Shown here: positions 1 to 8,668 of the stretch, piece after piece | Position numbering within the stretch: position 1 is the first letter of the stretch | Layout: each line of letters starts with the position of its first letter | From: Streptomyces sp. G-G2 | GTDB taxonomy: Bacteria; Actinomycetota; Actinomycetes; Streptomycetales; Streptomycetaceae | NCBI RefSeq assembly: GCF_030063135.1 | Contig: NZ_JASISO010000007.1 | Span: 62,001-126,000 of the forward strand | Direction: 5' to 3' | DNA length: 64,000 nt | Notes under the pieces: model-generated | What the model was told of the DNA's origin: nothing | The model's input: the letters and a program-made list of their open reading frames with translations, nothing else | The model's database searches: none | Made by a program: the position numbers and the translations under genes

Positions 1-1881
1 GCCGTGGGCGCCCGGCGCTCGCGCCGCCAGCTCGGCCTGGTCGGCGCCAACGGCGGTGACCGGCGGCACATCCGCGCGATCGTGCTCTCGGGCGGTCTCG
101 TCCTCGGTGCCACGGCCGCCGTCATCGGCACCGCCCTCGGGGTGGCGCTCACCGCGGCGCTGCGGCCCGTCCTGGAGGAACAGCTCGGCGTCCGCTTCGG
201 CGGGTTCAACCTCAAGCCGCTGGAGCTCGCCGGCATCGCCCTGCTCGCCGTGCTGACCGGTCTGCTGGCCGCGATCGTCCCGGCCGTCACCGCGTCCCGG
301 CAGAGCGTCCTCGCCTCGCTCACCGGCCGCCGCGGAGTCCGCAGGTCCAACCGGATCCTGCCCCTCCTCGGTCTGCTCGCGCTCGCCGGAGGCGCGGCCA
401 TCGCCCTCTACGGCACGGTCTCCGGAATGAGTTCCGTGGTCGTCGCGGGCGGCAGCGCCATCGCCGAACTCGGCGTCGTCGCGATGACCCCGATGCTGGT
501 CGGCCTGTTCGGACGGACCGGGCGGTGGCTGCCGCTGTCGCCGCGGCTCGCGCTGCGCGACGCCGTACGCAACCGCGGCCGCACGGCCCCCGCCGTGGCC
601 GCCGTACTGGCCGCCGTGGCGGGCACCGTCGCCGTGGCGACGTACCAGCACAGCAAGGACGTACAGGCCCAGCACGAGTACGTCGCCAACCTGCCCGGCG
701 GTTCCGGGAGCATCAGGATCAACGAGGCGGGGGCCTACCGCGACGTACCCGCTGCCCGCGACGCCCTCGCCCGGCGGTACCCGCTGGGTGTACGGGCCGA
801 TGTGGACCGGCTCGTCGTCGGCGACCCCGGCTGCGTCACCTCGGCGGGCCAGAAGGAGTGCGGCCGGGCCGAGGTCATCGTGCCCAAGGAGCAGCGCTGC
901 CCGCTGGAGGAGGCCAAGAACGGTCCCGCCTCCTTCAGCCTCGAGGAACGCAAGAAGCTGCGCGTCGACTGGCGTTGCGTGCGGGGCCAGTACTTCGCCC
1001 GCTACGACGCGGTCGTCGCCGACGAGAAGCTGCTGACCGCGCTGGCGGTCACCGACCCGGGCACGGTGTCGGCGCTCAAGGGCGGCCGGGCGGTCTCCTT
1101 CGCCAAGCGCAACGTCAAGGACGACAAGGTCACCATCCGGCTGATCACCGACCCGGAGAAGGCCAACGAAGCGCAGTCGGCCCACAAGGAACTGCCGGGC
1201 GAGGACCGCGTGTTCCGCGTCCACCAGGCTCCGGAGTCGGCCGAGTCCTACGGGATCGAACTGATCCTGCCGCCCGCCGCCGTGAGGACGGCGGGGATCG
1301 CCACCGCTCCCTCCGGCTCGTACTTCACCCTCGACGGAAAGGTCACCTCCACCCAGGTGCAGCAACTCTCCGGGGATCTCGACCGGATGGGCCTGGACGC
1401 CAGTGTGTTCGTCGAAAAGGGCTACCAGGCGCCCTCCGACCTCGCCCTTCTGGCCCTGACCCTGTTCGCGGGTCTGGTCACCATCGGCGCGGCCGGTATC
1501 GCCACCGGCCTGGCCCAGGCGGACTCCGAGGCCGACCTGAAGACCCTGGCCGCGGTCGGCGCGCCCCCTCGGGTACGGCGCACGCTCAGCGGGTTCCAGT
1601 GCGGGGTGGTGGCCCTGATGGGGGTGGTCCTGGGCTCCCTGACCGGGATCCTGCCCGCGGCCGGGCTCCGGCTCCTCGAACGGCACGATCTGACGCGCCT
1701 CTACGAATACGCCATCGCCAACGGAAACGAGGCCGCCGGGGCCGACAAGCCCTGGGTGCCCATCGTCGTGCCGTGGGAGACCCTCGCCGGGCTGCTGATC
1801 CTGGTCCCGCTCGGGGCGGCTCTGCTCGCCGCCCTGGTCACCCGCTCCAGCGGTGCGCTGGGCCGCCGGGCCACGGACTGA
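1..1881 (+). CDS. ABC transporter permease, FtsX family (5' end outside window)
   Basis: The reading frame is open from the first base, so the gene starts upstream and about 626 residues of its C-terminal part are visible. They contain the end of a first FtsX-type membrane domain (helices near residues 25-45 and 75-95), an extra short pair of helices, a large extracytoplasmic region (about residues 215-470) with four cysteines, and a second FtsX block with the typical LKTLAAVGAPP cytoplasmic turn followed by two helices. This is the two-FtsX-domain layout of macrolide-exporter/LolCDE-like permeases, usually paired with an ATPase that would lie to the left. The substrate cannot be read from the sequence. 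A GTG at base 4 is only the first possible start inside the window, not a likely true start. Confidence 0.85.
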   Translation, partial: AVGARRSRRQLGLVGANGGDRRHIRAIVLSGGLVLGATAAVIGTALGVALTAALRPVLEEQLGVRFGGFNLKPLELAGIALLAVLTGLLAAIVPAVTASRQSVLASLTGRRGVRRSNRILPLLGLLALAGGAAIALYGTVSGMSSVVVAGGSAIAELGVVAMTPMLVGLFGRTGRWLPLSPRLALRDAVRNRGRTAPAVAAVLAAVAGTVAVATYQHSKDVQAQHEYVANLPGGSGSIRINEAGAYRDVPAARDALARRYPLGVRADVDRLVVGDPGCVTSAGQKECGRAEVIVPKEQRCPLEEAKNGPASFSLEERKKLRVDWRCVRGQYFARYDAVVADEKLLTALAVTDPGTVSALKGGRAVSFAKRNVKDDKVTIRLITDPEKANEAQSAHKELPGEDRVFRVHQAPESAESYGIELILPPAAVRTAGIATAPSGSYFTLDGKVTSTQVQQLSGDLDRMGLDASVFVEKGYQAPSDLALLALTLFAGLVTIGAAGIATGLAQADSEADLKTLAAVGAPPRVRRTLSGFQCGVVALMGVVLGSLTGILPAAGLRLLERHDLTRLYEYAIANGNEAAGADKPWVPIVVPWETLAGLLILVPLGAALLAALVTRSSGALGRRATD

Positions 1882-1964
1882 TCCCGGCGCCCCCGGACAG
1901 GGTGGATCACGCCCGTCCGGGGGCACACCGTGTGAGTACGAAGGTGTGCGAGAGAATGGGCGGC

Positions 1965-2504
1965 ATGGAGATGCCGAGGAGTGAACGGTCGCAGGACAGC
2001 CCCCCGCACGTCCTGATCCTAGGACAGGACGGGACGGCGGTCGGCGGCGCCGATGACGAGTCTCGCGAGGTCCCGGTGACGGAGATGGTCGAACAACCCG
2101 CCAAGGTCATGCGGATCGGCAGCATGATCAAGCAGCTCCTGGAAGAGGTCCGCGCCGCTCCTCTCGACGAGGCCAGCCGCGTGCGCCTGAAGGACATCCA
2201 CGCGGCTTCGGTCAAGGAGCTGGAAGACGGACTGGCTCCCGAGCTGGTCGAGGAACTGGAGCGGCTCTCGCTGCCGTTCACCGAGGAGGCCATTCCCTCC
2301 GAGGCGGAACTGCGGATCGCGCAGGCCCAGTTGGTCGGCTGGCTGGAAGGCCTCTTCCACGGCATCCAGACCGCCCTGTTCGCCCAGCAGATGGCGGCCC
2401 GGGCGCAGCTGGAACAGATGCGTCGCGCGCTGCCGCCCGGCACCGGGCACGAGGACGACGAGGACGGCGGCCACGGTGCCATCCGGTCCGGGCCGTACCT
2501 GTAG
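1965..2504 (+). CDS. bpa: Bacterial proteasome activator Bpa
   Basis: A 179-residue protein of the Bpa (DUF2587) family, a ring-forming ATP-independent activator that docks on the 20S proteasome in actinobacteria. The conserved core VMRIGSMIKQLLEEVR and the following four-helix region up to FAQQMAARAQLEQMR are easily recognised. The C-terminus is GPYL, a variant of the GQYL tail known to insert into the proteasome alpha-ring, so the docking element is intact. ATG at 1965 is preceded by GAGAG at a sensible distance; in-frame ATGs at 1956 and 1971 are alternatives. It stands alone, followed by a strong hairpin. Confidence 0.9.
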   Translation: MEMPRSERSQDSPPHVLILGQDGTAVGGADDESREVPVTEMVEQPAKVMRIGSMIKQLLEEVRAAPLDEASRVRLKDIHAASVKELEDGLAPELVEELERLSLPFTEEAIPSEAELRIAQAQLVGWLEGLFHGIQTALFAQQMAARAQLEQMRRALPPGTGHEDDEDGGHGAIRSGPYL

Positions 2505-2515
2505 GACCCGGACAC

Positions 2516-2573
2516 CGCCGACGCCCGCGCCCCGCCTTCCCCGCAAGGGGGCGGCGGGGCGCGGGCGTCGGCG
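2516..2573 (+). terminator. Hairpin terminator after bpa
   Basis: A perfect 21-bp inverted repeat (2516-2536 with 2553-2573; arms begin CGCCGACGCCCGCG) lies 12 bases after the bpa stop. There is no T-run, as is common for terminators in Streptomyces. Confidence 0.75.
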
Positions 2574-2660
2574 CTCCCGGATCGCCGTCGGCCGAATGTC
2601 GGGTACGTACCGGTTGGGGGAGGTCGTCCGGCGGGGACCGCGTCCCCGCATACTCGGGAC

Positions 2661-3572
2661 ATGACGTACGACGCGATCGTGTTGGCCGGAGGCGCCGCAC
2701 GACGGCTCGGCGGGGCCGACAAGCCCGCCCTGAGCGTCGGCGGGCGGGCCCTGCTCGACCGGGTGCTCGACGCCTGCGCCGACGCCGCGGACACCGTGGT
2801 GGTCGGTGGTCCCAGGCCCACCGCCCGGCCCGTGCGCTGGACCCGGGAGGAACCGCCCGGGGGCGGGCCGCTGGCCGCGCTGGCCGCCGGGCTGCGGCAC
2901 ACCACCGCGGACCTGGTCCTCGTACTCTCCGCGGACCTGCCCTTCCTGGACCGGGAGACGGTACGGGCCCTGCGCCGCGCCGCGACGGGAGAAGGAGCCC
3001 CGGCCGAAGGTCCGGTGACGGATGGTCCGATGGCGGACGGCGCCCTGTTGCGGGACGCGGACGGGCGGGACCAGCCACTCGTGGCCGCCTACCGGGCCGA
3101 GTCGCTGCGCCGTGAACTCGCGCTCCTGGCCACCGAGCACGGCGGGCTCACCGGGCTGCCGCTGCGCGCGCTGACCGCCGAGCTGGAACTGACCCGGGTG
3201 AGCGCCGCCGAGCCGCTCGCCTCCTTCGACTGCGACACCTGGGACGATCTCGCGGCCGCTCGTGCCCGGATCAGGGAGCATGGGACCGTGCTGGACGAAT
3301 GGATCACCGCCGTCAAGAACGAGCTGGGCATCGACGTGGCCGTCGACACCAAGACCCTGCTCGACCTCGCCCGCGACGCCGCCCACGGCGTCGCCCGGCC
3401 CGCCGCTCCGCTGACCACCTTCCTGGTCGGCTACGCGGCGGCGCACGCCGAAGCCACCGGGGCCGACCCCGCCGAAGCGGTCGCCGAAGCCTCCCGAAAA
3501 GCCGCCGAACTCGCCCTGCGATGGGCGGCCGAAGCCGAAGCCGATTCCGCCCATGAGACCGGCTCGGGATGA
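2661..3572 (+). CDS. MobA-like nucleotidyltransferase fused to a DUF6457 domain
   Basis: 303 residues. The N-terminal 190 or so carry the MobA signature VLAGGAARRLGGADKPAL and the metal-binding SADLPFLD, so this half should transfer GMP to molybdopterin to form the guanine dinucleotide cofactor. The C-terminal 100 residues (from about LDEWITAVKNELGID) match the small helical DUF6457 domain often found beside or fused to molybdenum-cofactor genes in actinobacteria. The gene overlaps the following moeA by four bases (ATGA), so the two are translationally coupled. The ATG at 2661 has no good Shine-Dalgarno; a short or absent leader is possible. The role of the fused domain is unknown. Confidence 0.85.
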   Translation: MTYDAIVLAGGAARRLGGADKPALSVGGRALLDRVLDACADAADTVVVGGPRPTARPVRWTREEPPGGGPLAALAAGLRHTTADLVLVLSADLPFLDRETVRALRRAATGEGAPAEGPVTDGPMADGALLRDADGRDQPLVAAYRAESLRRELALLATEHGGLTGLPLRALTAELELTRVSAAEPLASFDCDTWDDLAAARARIREHGTVLDEWITAVKNELGIDVAVDTKTLLDLARDAAHGVARPAAPLTTFLVGYAAAHAEATGADPAEAVAEASRKAAELALRWAAEAEADSAHETGSG

Positions 3573-5116
3573 CCCCCTCCGACGCCACCGACGCCGAACG
3601 CGCCCTCGACGAAGCCCTGGACGCCCTGACCCGCCACAGCTCCCGTCCTGCCGCCGCCTCCGCGGTCGCGCCTCCCCCGGGCGGCCCGACCGAAGAACCC
3701 GGCGGCCCGGACCAGGCGCCGGAGCCTGCCGCCGCCCCCCTGCCCGAGCAGGACCCGGTACACCCCGGTACCCGCCCGGAGCCGGAGCCCGCCGGGCGGG
3801 AACGCCGCGACGGACGGCTGGAGCGGGATGTCGACGAGGCCCTCGCACTGGTGAGCCGGAGCCCCGCCACCGCGCCCGGCACCGGCGGCCACCGGGCCTC
3901 CGGCTGGGCCAGGGCCGGGGAGATCGCCGCGCTCGCGGGATCGCACGCCCCCGTCCGCACCCACCACGCGCCGCTGCCCGACGCGCTCGGCGAGGTCCTG
4001 GTGACCCCGCTGGACGCGCTGACCGACCTGCCGTCCTTCGACACCTCGGCCATGGACGGCTGGGCCGTCTCCGGACCCGGACCCTGGACGGTGCGACTCG
4101 GCGGCGGGATCCTGGCGGGCTCCGACCGGCCGAAGCCCCTCGGCTGCGGTGAGGCCGTACGGATCGCCACCGGCGCCCGGGTCCCGGCCGACACCACCGC
4201 CGTGATCCGCAGCGAGCACGCCCACACCGGAGCCGATCCGGAGCGGCTGCACGCCGACCGGCCCGTGGTCACCGGCCAGGACATCCGCCCCCGTGCCCAG
4301 GAGTGCCGCTCCGGCGACCTGCTGCTGCCGGCCGGAGCCCTGGTCACCCCGGCGGTCCTGGGGCTGGCCGCCGCCGCCGGGTACGACCTGCTCCACACCC
4401 GGCCCCGCCCCCGGGTGGAGATCCTGGTGCTCGGCGACGAGCTGCTCACCGAAGGCCGCCCGCACGACGGGCTGATCCGGGACGCCCTGAGCCCCATGCT
4501 CGGCCCCTGGCTCACCCAGCTCGGCGCCCGTGTCCTCGGCACCCGCAAGCTGGGCGACGACCCCGACGGCGCCGAGGCCCTGCACCGGGCGGTCACCGGG
4601 TCCACCGCCGACCTGATCGTCACCACCGGTGGCACCGCCTCCGGCCCCGTGGACCACGTCCACTCCGTCCTGGCACGGGCGGGCGCCGAGCTGCTGGTGG
4701 ACGGGGTCGCCGTCCGCCCCGGCCATCCCATGCTGCTCGCCCGGCTCGGCGACCGGGCCCCCGGCGAGAACGCCGTCCGGCACCTGGTCGGCCTGCCCGG
4801 GAACCCCCTGGCCGCCGTGTCCGGGCTGCTCACCCTCGCCGAACCGCTGCTGCGCGCCCTCGCGGGACGGCCGCCCCGGCACCGCTACACCGTGCCCGTA
4901 CGCGACGAGGTGCCCGGCCACCCGTACGACACCCGGCTCGTCCCGGTCCTGCTCACCCCCGAGCACGCGGTCCCGCTGCACTACAACGGCCCGGCGATGC
5001 TGCGGGGCATCGCCGCCTCGGACGCGCTGATCGTCGTACCCCCGGGCGGTGCCCGGGCCGGACAGGAGCTCGCCGTGCTCGACCTGCCCTGGGCGACGGG
5101 AGGATGTTTCACGTGA
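3569..5116 (+). CDS. moeA: Molybdopterin molybdenumtransferase (MoeA family)
   Basis: 515 residues, longer than ordinary MoeA (about 410) because of an N-terminal 110-residue Ala/Pro/Glu-rich extension of low complexity. The MoeA core follows: FDTSAMDGWAV (domain III entry), IATGARVPADTTAVI, then the MoCF-binding domain with TTGGTASGPVDHV and LVGLPGNPLAAV. It should insert molybdate into adenylylated molybdopterin. Its ATGA start overlaps the mobA-like stop. The last codons (GCFT) are written by a parS site at 5106-5119, so the chromosome-partition signal is part of the coding sequence. Confidence 0.9.
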   Translation: MTPSDATDAERALDEALDALTRHSSRPAAASAVAPPPGGPTEEPGGPDQAPEPAAAPLPEQDPVHPGTRPEPEPAGRERRDGRLERDVDEALALVSRSPATAPGTGGHRASGWARAGEIAALAGSHAPVRTHHAPLPDALGEVLVTPLDALTDLPSFDTSAMDGWAVSGPGPWTVRLGGGILAGSDRPKPLGCGEAVRIATGARVPADTTAVIRSEHAHTGADPERLHADRPVVTGQDIRPRAQECRSGDLLLPAGALVTPAVLGLAAAAGYDLLHTRPRPRVEILVLGDELLTEGRPHDGLIRDALSPMLGPWLTQLGARVLGTRKLGDDPDGAEALHRAVTGSTADLIVTTGGTASGPVDHVHSVLARAGAELLVDGVAVRPGHPMLLARLGDRAPGENAVRHLVGLPGNPLAAVSGLLTLAEPLLRALAGRPPRHRYTVPVRDEVPGHPYDTRLVPVLLTPEHAVPLHYNGPAMLRGIAASDALIVVPPGGARAGQELAVLDLPWATGGCFT

Positions 5117-6204
5117 AACTCCACGGCCAGGACGCGATGGCCCGCCAGGCGGACGAGAAACTCGTCTCCCGGCGGATCAAGCTCCCCAGGCGCGAGGTCA
5201 CCAAACCGCTGCGGCAGGTCACGCGGCGGCTGCTGATGGCCCTCTTCGTGCTCTCGCTGACGGTCATGATCGTCTACATCGACCGCGACGGCTATCACGA
5301 CAACGCCAACGGCAAGGTCGACTTCCTCGACGCCGTCTACTACGCGACGGTGACCCTGTCGACCACCGGCTACGGGGACATCGTCCCCTACAGCGACGGT
5401 GCCCGGCTGGTCAACGTCCTGCTGATCACGCCCCTGCGCGTGGTGTTCCTGATCATCCTGGTCGGCACCACTCTCGAGGTCCTCACCGAACGGACCCGGG
5501 AAGAGTGGCGGCTGAACCGCTGGAGGAAGAACTTGCGTGAGCACACGGTCGTCGTCGGCTTCGGCACCAAGGGCCGCTCGGCCCTGCAGACGCTGCTGGC
5601 CACCGGCCTCTCCAAGGAGCAGGTGGTCATCGTCGACCCCAGCGCGAAGGTGATCGACATGGCCAACGCGGAGGGGTTCACGGGCGTCGTCGGGGACGCT
5701 ACCCGCTCGGACGTCCTGCTGCGCGCCGAACTCCAGAAGGCCCGTCAGGTGGTCATCGCCACCCAGCGGGACGACACCGCCGTCCTGGTCACCCTCACGG
5801 CCCGCCAGCTCAACCGCGGCGCCAAGATCGTGGCCGCCGTCCGCGAGGAGGAGAACGCACCGCTGCTGCGCCAGTCGGGCGCGGACGCCGTCATCACGAG
5901 CGCGAGCGCGGCCGGCCGGCTGCTGGGCCTGTCGGTTCTCAGCCCCAGCGCGGGCACCGTGATGGAGGACCTGATCCAGCAGGGCAGCGGCCTGGACCTG
6001 ATCGAACGGCCCGTCAAGAAGGCAGAAGTGGGCAAGGGGGTGCGGGAGACCGAGGATCTCGTGGTGAGCGTGCTGCGCGGCCACCGGCTGCTCGCCTACG
6101 ACGACCCGCAGGCGAGCCCGCTCCAACCGACGGACCGGGTGATCTCCATCGTCCGCGCCTCACCGCCCACTTCGCCTCCGGTGACCCTGGGCCGCGCCGA
6201 GTAG
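5104..6204 (+). CDS. Two-TM potassium channel with TrkA-N domain
   Basis: 366 residues. Two membrane helices (about 40-60 and 100-125) flank a pore loop with the selectivity filter TLSTTGYGDIVP, and a cytoplasmic RCK/TrkA-N domain follows with the nucleotide-binding VVVGFGTKGRS and then a TrkA-C-like end. It should be a gated K+ channel. The proposed ATG at 5104 overlaps the end of moeA by 13 bases, has GGAGG-like bases (GGGAGG at 5099-5103) just upstream, and reads M-F-H-V-K straight through a parS site. GTG at 5113 and ATG at 5137 are in-frame alternatives and would leave the parS outside or at the edge of the gene. Confidence 0.88.
   Translation: MFHVKLHGQDAMARQADEKLVSRRIKLPRREVTKPLRQVTRRLLMALFVLSLTVMIVYIDRDGYHDNANGKVDFLDAVYYATVTLSTTGYGDIVPYSDGARLVNVLLITPLRVVFLIILVGTTLEVLTERTREEWRLNRWRKNLREHTVVVGFGTKGRSALQTLLATGLSKEQVVIVDPSAKVIDMANAEGFTGVVGDATRSDVLLRAELQKARQVVIATQRDDTAVLVTLTARQLNRGAKIVAAVREEENAPLLRQSGADAVITSASAAGRLLGLSVLSPSAGTVMEDLIQQGSGLDLIERPVKKAEVGKGVRETEDLVVSVLRGHRLLAYDDPQASPLQPTDRVISIVRASPPTSPPVTLGRAE
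5106..5119. other. parS site 1 (ParB-binding)
   Basis: GTTTCACGTGAAAC, the exact 14-bp palindrome used by ParB for chromosome segregation. It lies in the overlap between the moeA stop and the channel gene start. Confidence 0.93.
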
Positions 6205-6213
6205 GCTCCCGTC
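6181..6213 (+). promoter_or_regulatory. Probable leaderless promoter of the quinone oxidoreductase gene
   Basis: TAGGCT at 6202-6207 fits a -10 box and ends seven bases before the ATG at 6214, the spacing seen for leaderless mRNAs in Streptomyces. There is no Shine-Dalgarno. A weak GTGACC at 6181-6186 could serve as -35. Confidence 0.55.
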
Positions 6214-7197
6214 ATGCATGCGATCACCATCCCGCAGCCCGGCGGCCCCGAGGCCCTGGTCTGGGCCGATGTACCCGATCCCGTGGCGGCCGACGGCGAG
6301 GTCCTCGTCGAGGTCGTGGCCGGCGCCGTGAACCGGGCCGATGTGCTCCAGCGACAGGGCTTCTACGATCCGCCGCCCGGCTCCTCGCACTACCCCGGCC
6401 TCGAATGCTCCGGCCGGATCGTCGCCCTCGGGGTGGGGGTCTCCGGCTGGTCGGTGGGCGACGAGGTGTGCGCGCTGCTCGCCGGCGGCGGCTATGCCGA
6501 GCGGGTCGCCGTCCCGGCGGGCCAGCTGCTCCCCGTCCCGGCGGGCGTGGACCTCGTGACGGCGGCCGCACTGCCCGAGGTCGCGTGCACGGTGTGGTCC
6601 AACGTGTTCATGGGCCCGGGCGCGCACCTGCGGGCGGGCGAGACCCTGCTGGTCCACGGCGGTTCCAGCGGGATCGGCACGATGGCGATCCAGATCGCGA
6701 AGGCGATCGGCGCCCGGGTCGCGGTGACGGCGGGCGGCCCGGAGAAGCTGGCCCGCTGCGCGGAGCTGGGCGCGGACATCCTGATCGACTACCGCGAGCA
6801 GGACTTCGTGGCCGAGGTCCGCGAGGCGACCGGTGGTGCCGGGGCGGATGTGATCCTGGACATCATCGGGGCGAAGTACCTGGCCCGGAACGTGGACGCG
6901 CTCGCGTTGAACGGCCGGCTCGCGGTGATCGGCCTCCAGGGCGGCGCCAAGGCCGAACTGAATCTGGGCGCCCTGCTGTCGAAGCGGGGGAGCATCACCG
7001 CGACCTCGCTGCGGGCCCGCCCCCTGGCGGAGAAGGCGGCCATCGTCGCGGCCGTCCGCGAGCACGTCTGGCCGCTGATCTCCGCCTCCCGGGTACGCCC
7101 GGTGGTGCACCACGCCTTCCCGATGCGCGAGGCCGCCGAGGCCCATCGGGTGCTGGAGTCGAGCGCCCACGTGGGCAAACTGCTGCTGACGGTCTGA
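6214..7197 (+). CDS. NADPH:quinone oxidoreductase (zinc-free MDR family, PIG3 type)
   Basis: 327 residues of the medium-chain dehydrogenase/reductase superfamily. An N-terminal GroES-like half (FYDPPPGSSHYPGLECSG) is followed by a Rossmann half with the cofactor motif VHGGSSGIGTMAIQIA. Zinc ligands are absent, as in quinone oxidoreductases. It probably reduces quinones or other electrophiles with NADPH. It is expressed from its own apparently leaderless promoter and ends in front of a parS site and a hairpin that separates it from the converging dehydrogenase operon. Confidence 0.85.
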   Translation: MHAITIPQPGGPEALVWADVPDPVAADGEVLVEVVAGAVNRADVLQRQGFYDPPPGSSHYPGLECSGRIVALGVGVSGWSVGDEVCALLAGGGYAERVAVPAGQLLPVPAGVDLVTAAALPEVACTVWSNVFMGPGAHLRAGETLLVHGGSSGIGTMAIQIAKAIGARVAVTAGGPEKLARCAELGADILIDYREQDFVAEVREATGGAGADVILDIIGAKYLARNVDALALNGRLAVIGLQGGAKAELNLGALLSKRGSITATSLRARPLAEKAAIVAAVREHVWPLISASRVRPVVHHAFPMREAAEAHRVLESSAHVGKLLLTV

Positions 7198-7223
7198 TCC
7201 GAGGGCGGCCCGCGCGCCCGGAC

Positions 7224-7237
7224 GTTTCACGTGAAAC
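7224..7237. other. parS site 2 (ParB-binding)
   Basis: Exact GTTTCACGTGAAAC in the intergenic gap between converging genes, immediately before the shared terminator. Confidence 0.93.
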
Positions 7238-7239
7238 AC

Positions 7240-7283
7240 GACGGTGCCGTCTCCCCGCACCGGGGCGGGGAGACGGCACCGTC
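7240..7283. terminator. Bidirectional hairpin terminator
   Basis: A 19-bp perfect inverted repeat (7240-7258 with 7265-7283; arm begins GACGGTGCCGTCTCC) with a six-base loop between the converging quinone oxidoreductase and the E2 gene. Confidence 0.8.
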
Positions 7284-7291
7284 ACCTTCCT

Positions 7292-8668
7292 CTACAAAGA
7301 CCGCAGCAGGACCGACGGCGACTCCACGCAGTCGGCGACATAGCGCAGGAACCCGCCCGCCGTACCGCCGTCACAGACCCGGTGGTCGAAGGTGAGCGAG
7401 AGCTGTACGACCTTGCGCACCGCCAGTTCGCCCTCGTGCACCCACGGCTTCGGAATGATGCGGCCCACTCCGAGCATGGCCGCCTCCGGGTGGTTGATGA
7501 TCGGCGTCGAGCCGTCCACCCCGAACACGCCGTAGTTGTTGAGCGTGAAGGTGCCGCCGGTGAGGTCGGAGGGGGCCAGCTTCCCGGTCCGGGCCAGCTC
7601 GGTCAGCCGCCCGAACTCCCCCGACAGTGCCTCCGCGTTCATCGCCTGCGCGTCCTTGACCACGGGGACCATCAACCCCCGCTCCGTCTGGGCCGCGAAG
7701 CCCAGGTGCACGGCGGTCAGCCGGACGATCTCGTTCGCCTCCAGGTCCACCCGGGAGTTCAGCTCCGGGTAGCGGGCGAGCGCGGCGGTGCAGATCCGGG
7801 CCAGCAGCGCCAGTACGGAGATCTTCGGTCCGCCCGGGGCGTTCATCGCGGCCCGGGCCGCCATCAGTTCGGTGGCGTCCGCGTCCACCCAGCAGGTGGC
7901 GTCCGGGATCTCCCGGCGGCTGCGCGAGAGCTTCTCGGCGACCACCCCCCGCAGGCCCTTGAGCGGGATCCGCTCGGCCGTGACGAGGGCCACCGGACCG
8001 GCCGGTACGTCCGGCGACACCGACACCGACGGCTCCGGCTCGCGCAGCGCCGCCTCCACGTCCGCCCGCAGGATCAGCCCCTCGGGGCCCGATCCGCGCA
8101 GGGCGCGCAGGTCGACCCCGTGGTCCCGGGCCAGCTTCCGCACCAGCGGGGAGATCACCGCGACCGGACCGCCCGGCGCGGTGGAAGCGGCGGGACTTCC
8201 GGAGACCGGGACGGACACCCGGACGACAGGGGACACCGGCACGAGGGGGGACACCGGAACCACCGGGGCCGGGGCCGTCACCGGCGACGAGGCCGGGCGG
8301 ATCCGCCGTCGGCGGGCCGGCCGCGAGTGGTCCGTGCCGTAGCCGACCAGCACGTTGCCCGAGCCGGAAGCGGTCTCGGAGCCCTCCGCCACCGGCTCCG
8401 CGCCGGGCTCCGCCGCGGCGCCCGAGCCGACCGCCACCGTGATCAGCGGCGCGCCGACGGGCAGTTCGGTGCCCTCTTCGCCGAACCGCGCGGTGACCAC
8501 ACCGCCGTACGGGCACGGCACCTCGACCATCGCCTTGGCCGTCTCGACCTCGACCACCGGCTGGTCGATGGCGACCACGTCGCCCACCGCGACCAGCCAG
8601 CGCACGATCTCCGCCTCGGTCAGTCCCTCACCGAGGTCGGGCAGCTTGAACTCCATCACCTGCGGCAT
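7292..8668 (-). CDS. bkdC: 2-oxoacid dehydrogenase E2 (dihydrolipoamide acyltransferase)
   Basis: 458 residues. An N-terminal lipoyl domain carries the lipoylated lysine in VETAKAMVEV, followed by a Pro/Val-rich linker, a peripheral-subunit-binding domain (VRKLARDHGVDLRALRGSGPE is its core), and the acyltransferase domain ending with the catalytic DHRVCDGG. It moves the acyl group from the E1-bound intermediate to CoA. The start ATG at 8668 shares its first base with the E1beta stop (TGATG), so translation is coupled. The two-subunit E1 points to a branched-chain-type complex rather than the single-chain pyruvate E1. No E3 gene is present here. Confidence 0.9.
   Translation of the reverse strand: MPQVMEFKLPDLGEGLTEAEIVRWLVAVGDVVAIDQPVVEVETAKAMVEVPCPYGGVVTARFGEEGTELPVGAPLITVAVGSGAAAEPGAEPVAEGSETASGSGNVLVGYGTDHSRPARRRRIRPASSPVTAPAPVVPVSPLVPVSPVVRVSVPVSGSPAASTAPGGPVAVISPLVRKLARDHGVDLRALRGSGPEGLILRADVEAALREPEPSVSVSPDVPAGPVALVTAERIPLKGLRGVVAEKLSRSRREIPDATCWVDADATELMAARAAMNAPGGPKISVLALLARICTAALARYPELNSRVDLEANEIVRLTAVHLGFAAQTERGLMVPVVKDAQAMNAEALSGEFGRLTELARTGKLAPSDLTGGTFTLNNYGVFGVDGSTPIINHPEAAMLGVGRIIPKPWVHEGELAVRKVVQLSLTFDHRVCDGGTAGGFLRYVADCVESPSVLLRSL

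Noticed and set aside
2019..3848. Long minus-strand open frame of about 600 codons opposite bpa and the MobA-like gene
   Set aside because: It is a GC-bias shadow: Arg/Gly/Pro-rich, no domain, no start signal, and it lies over two clear plus-strand genes.
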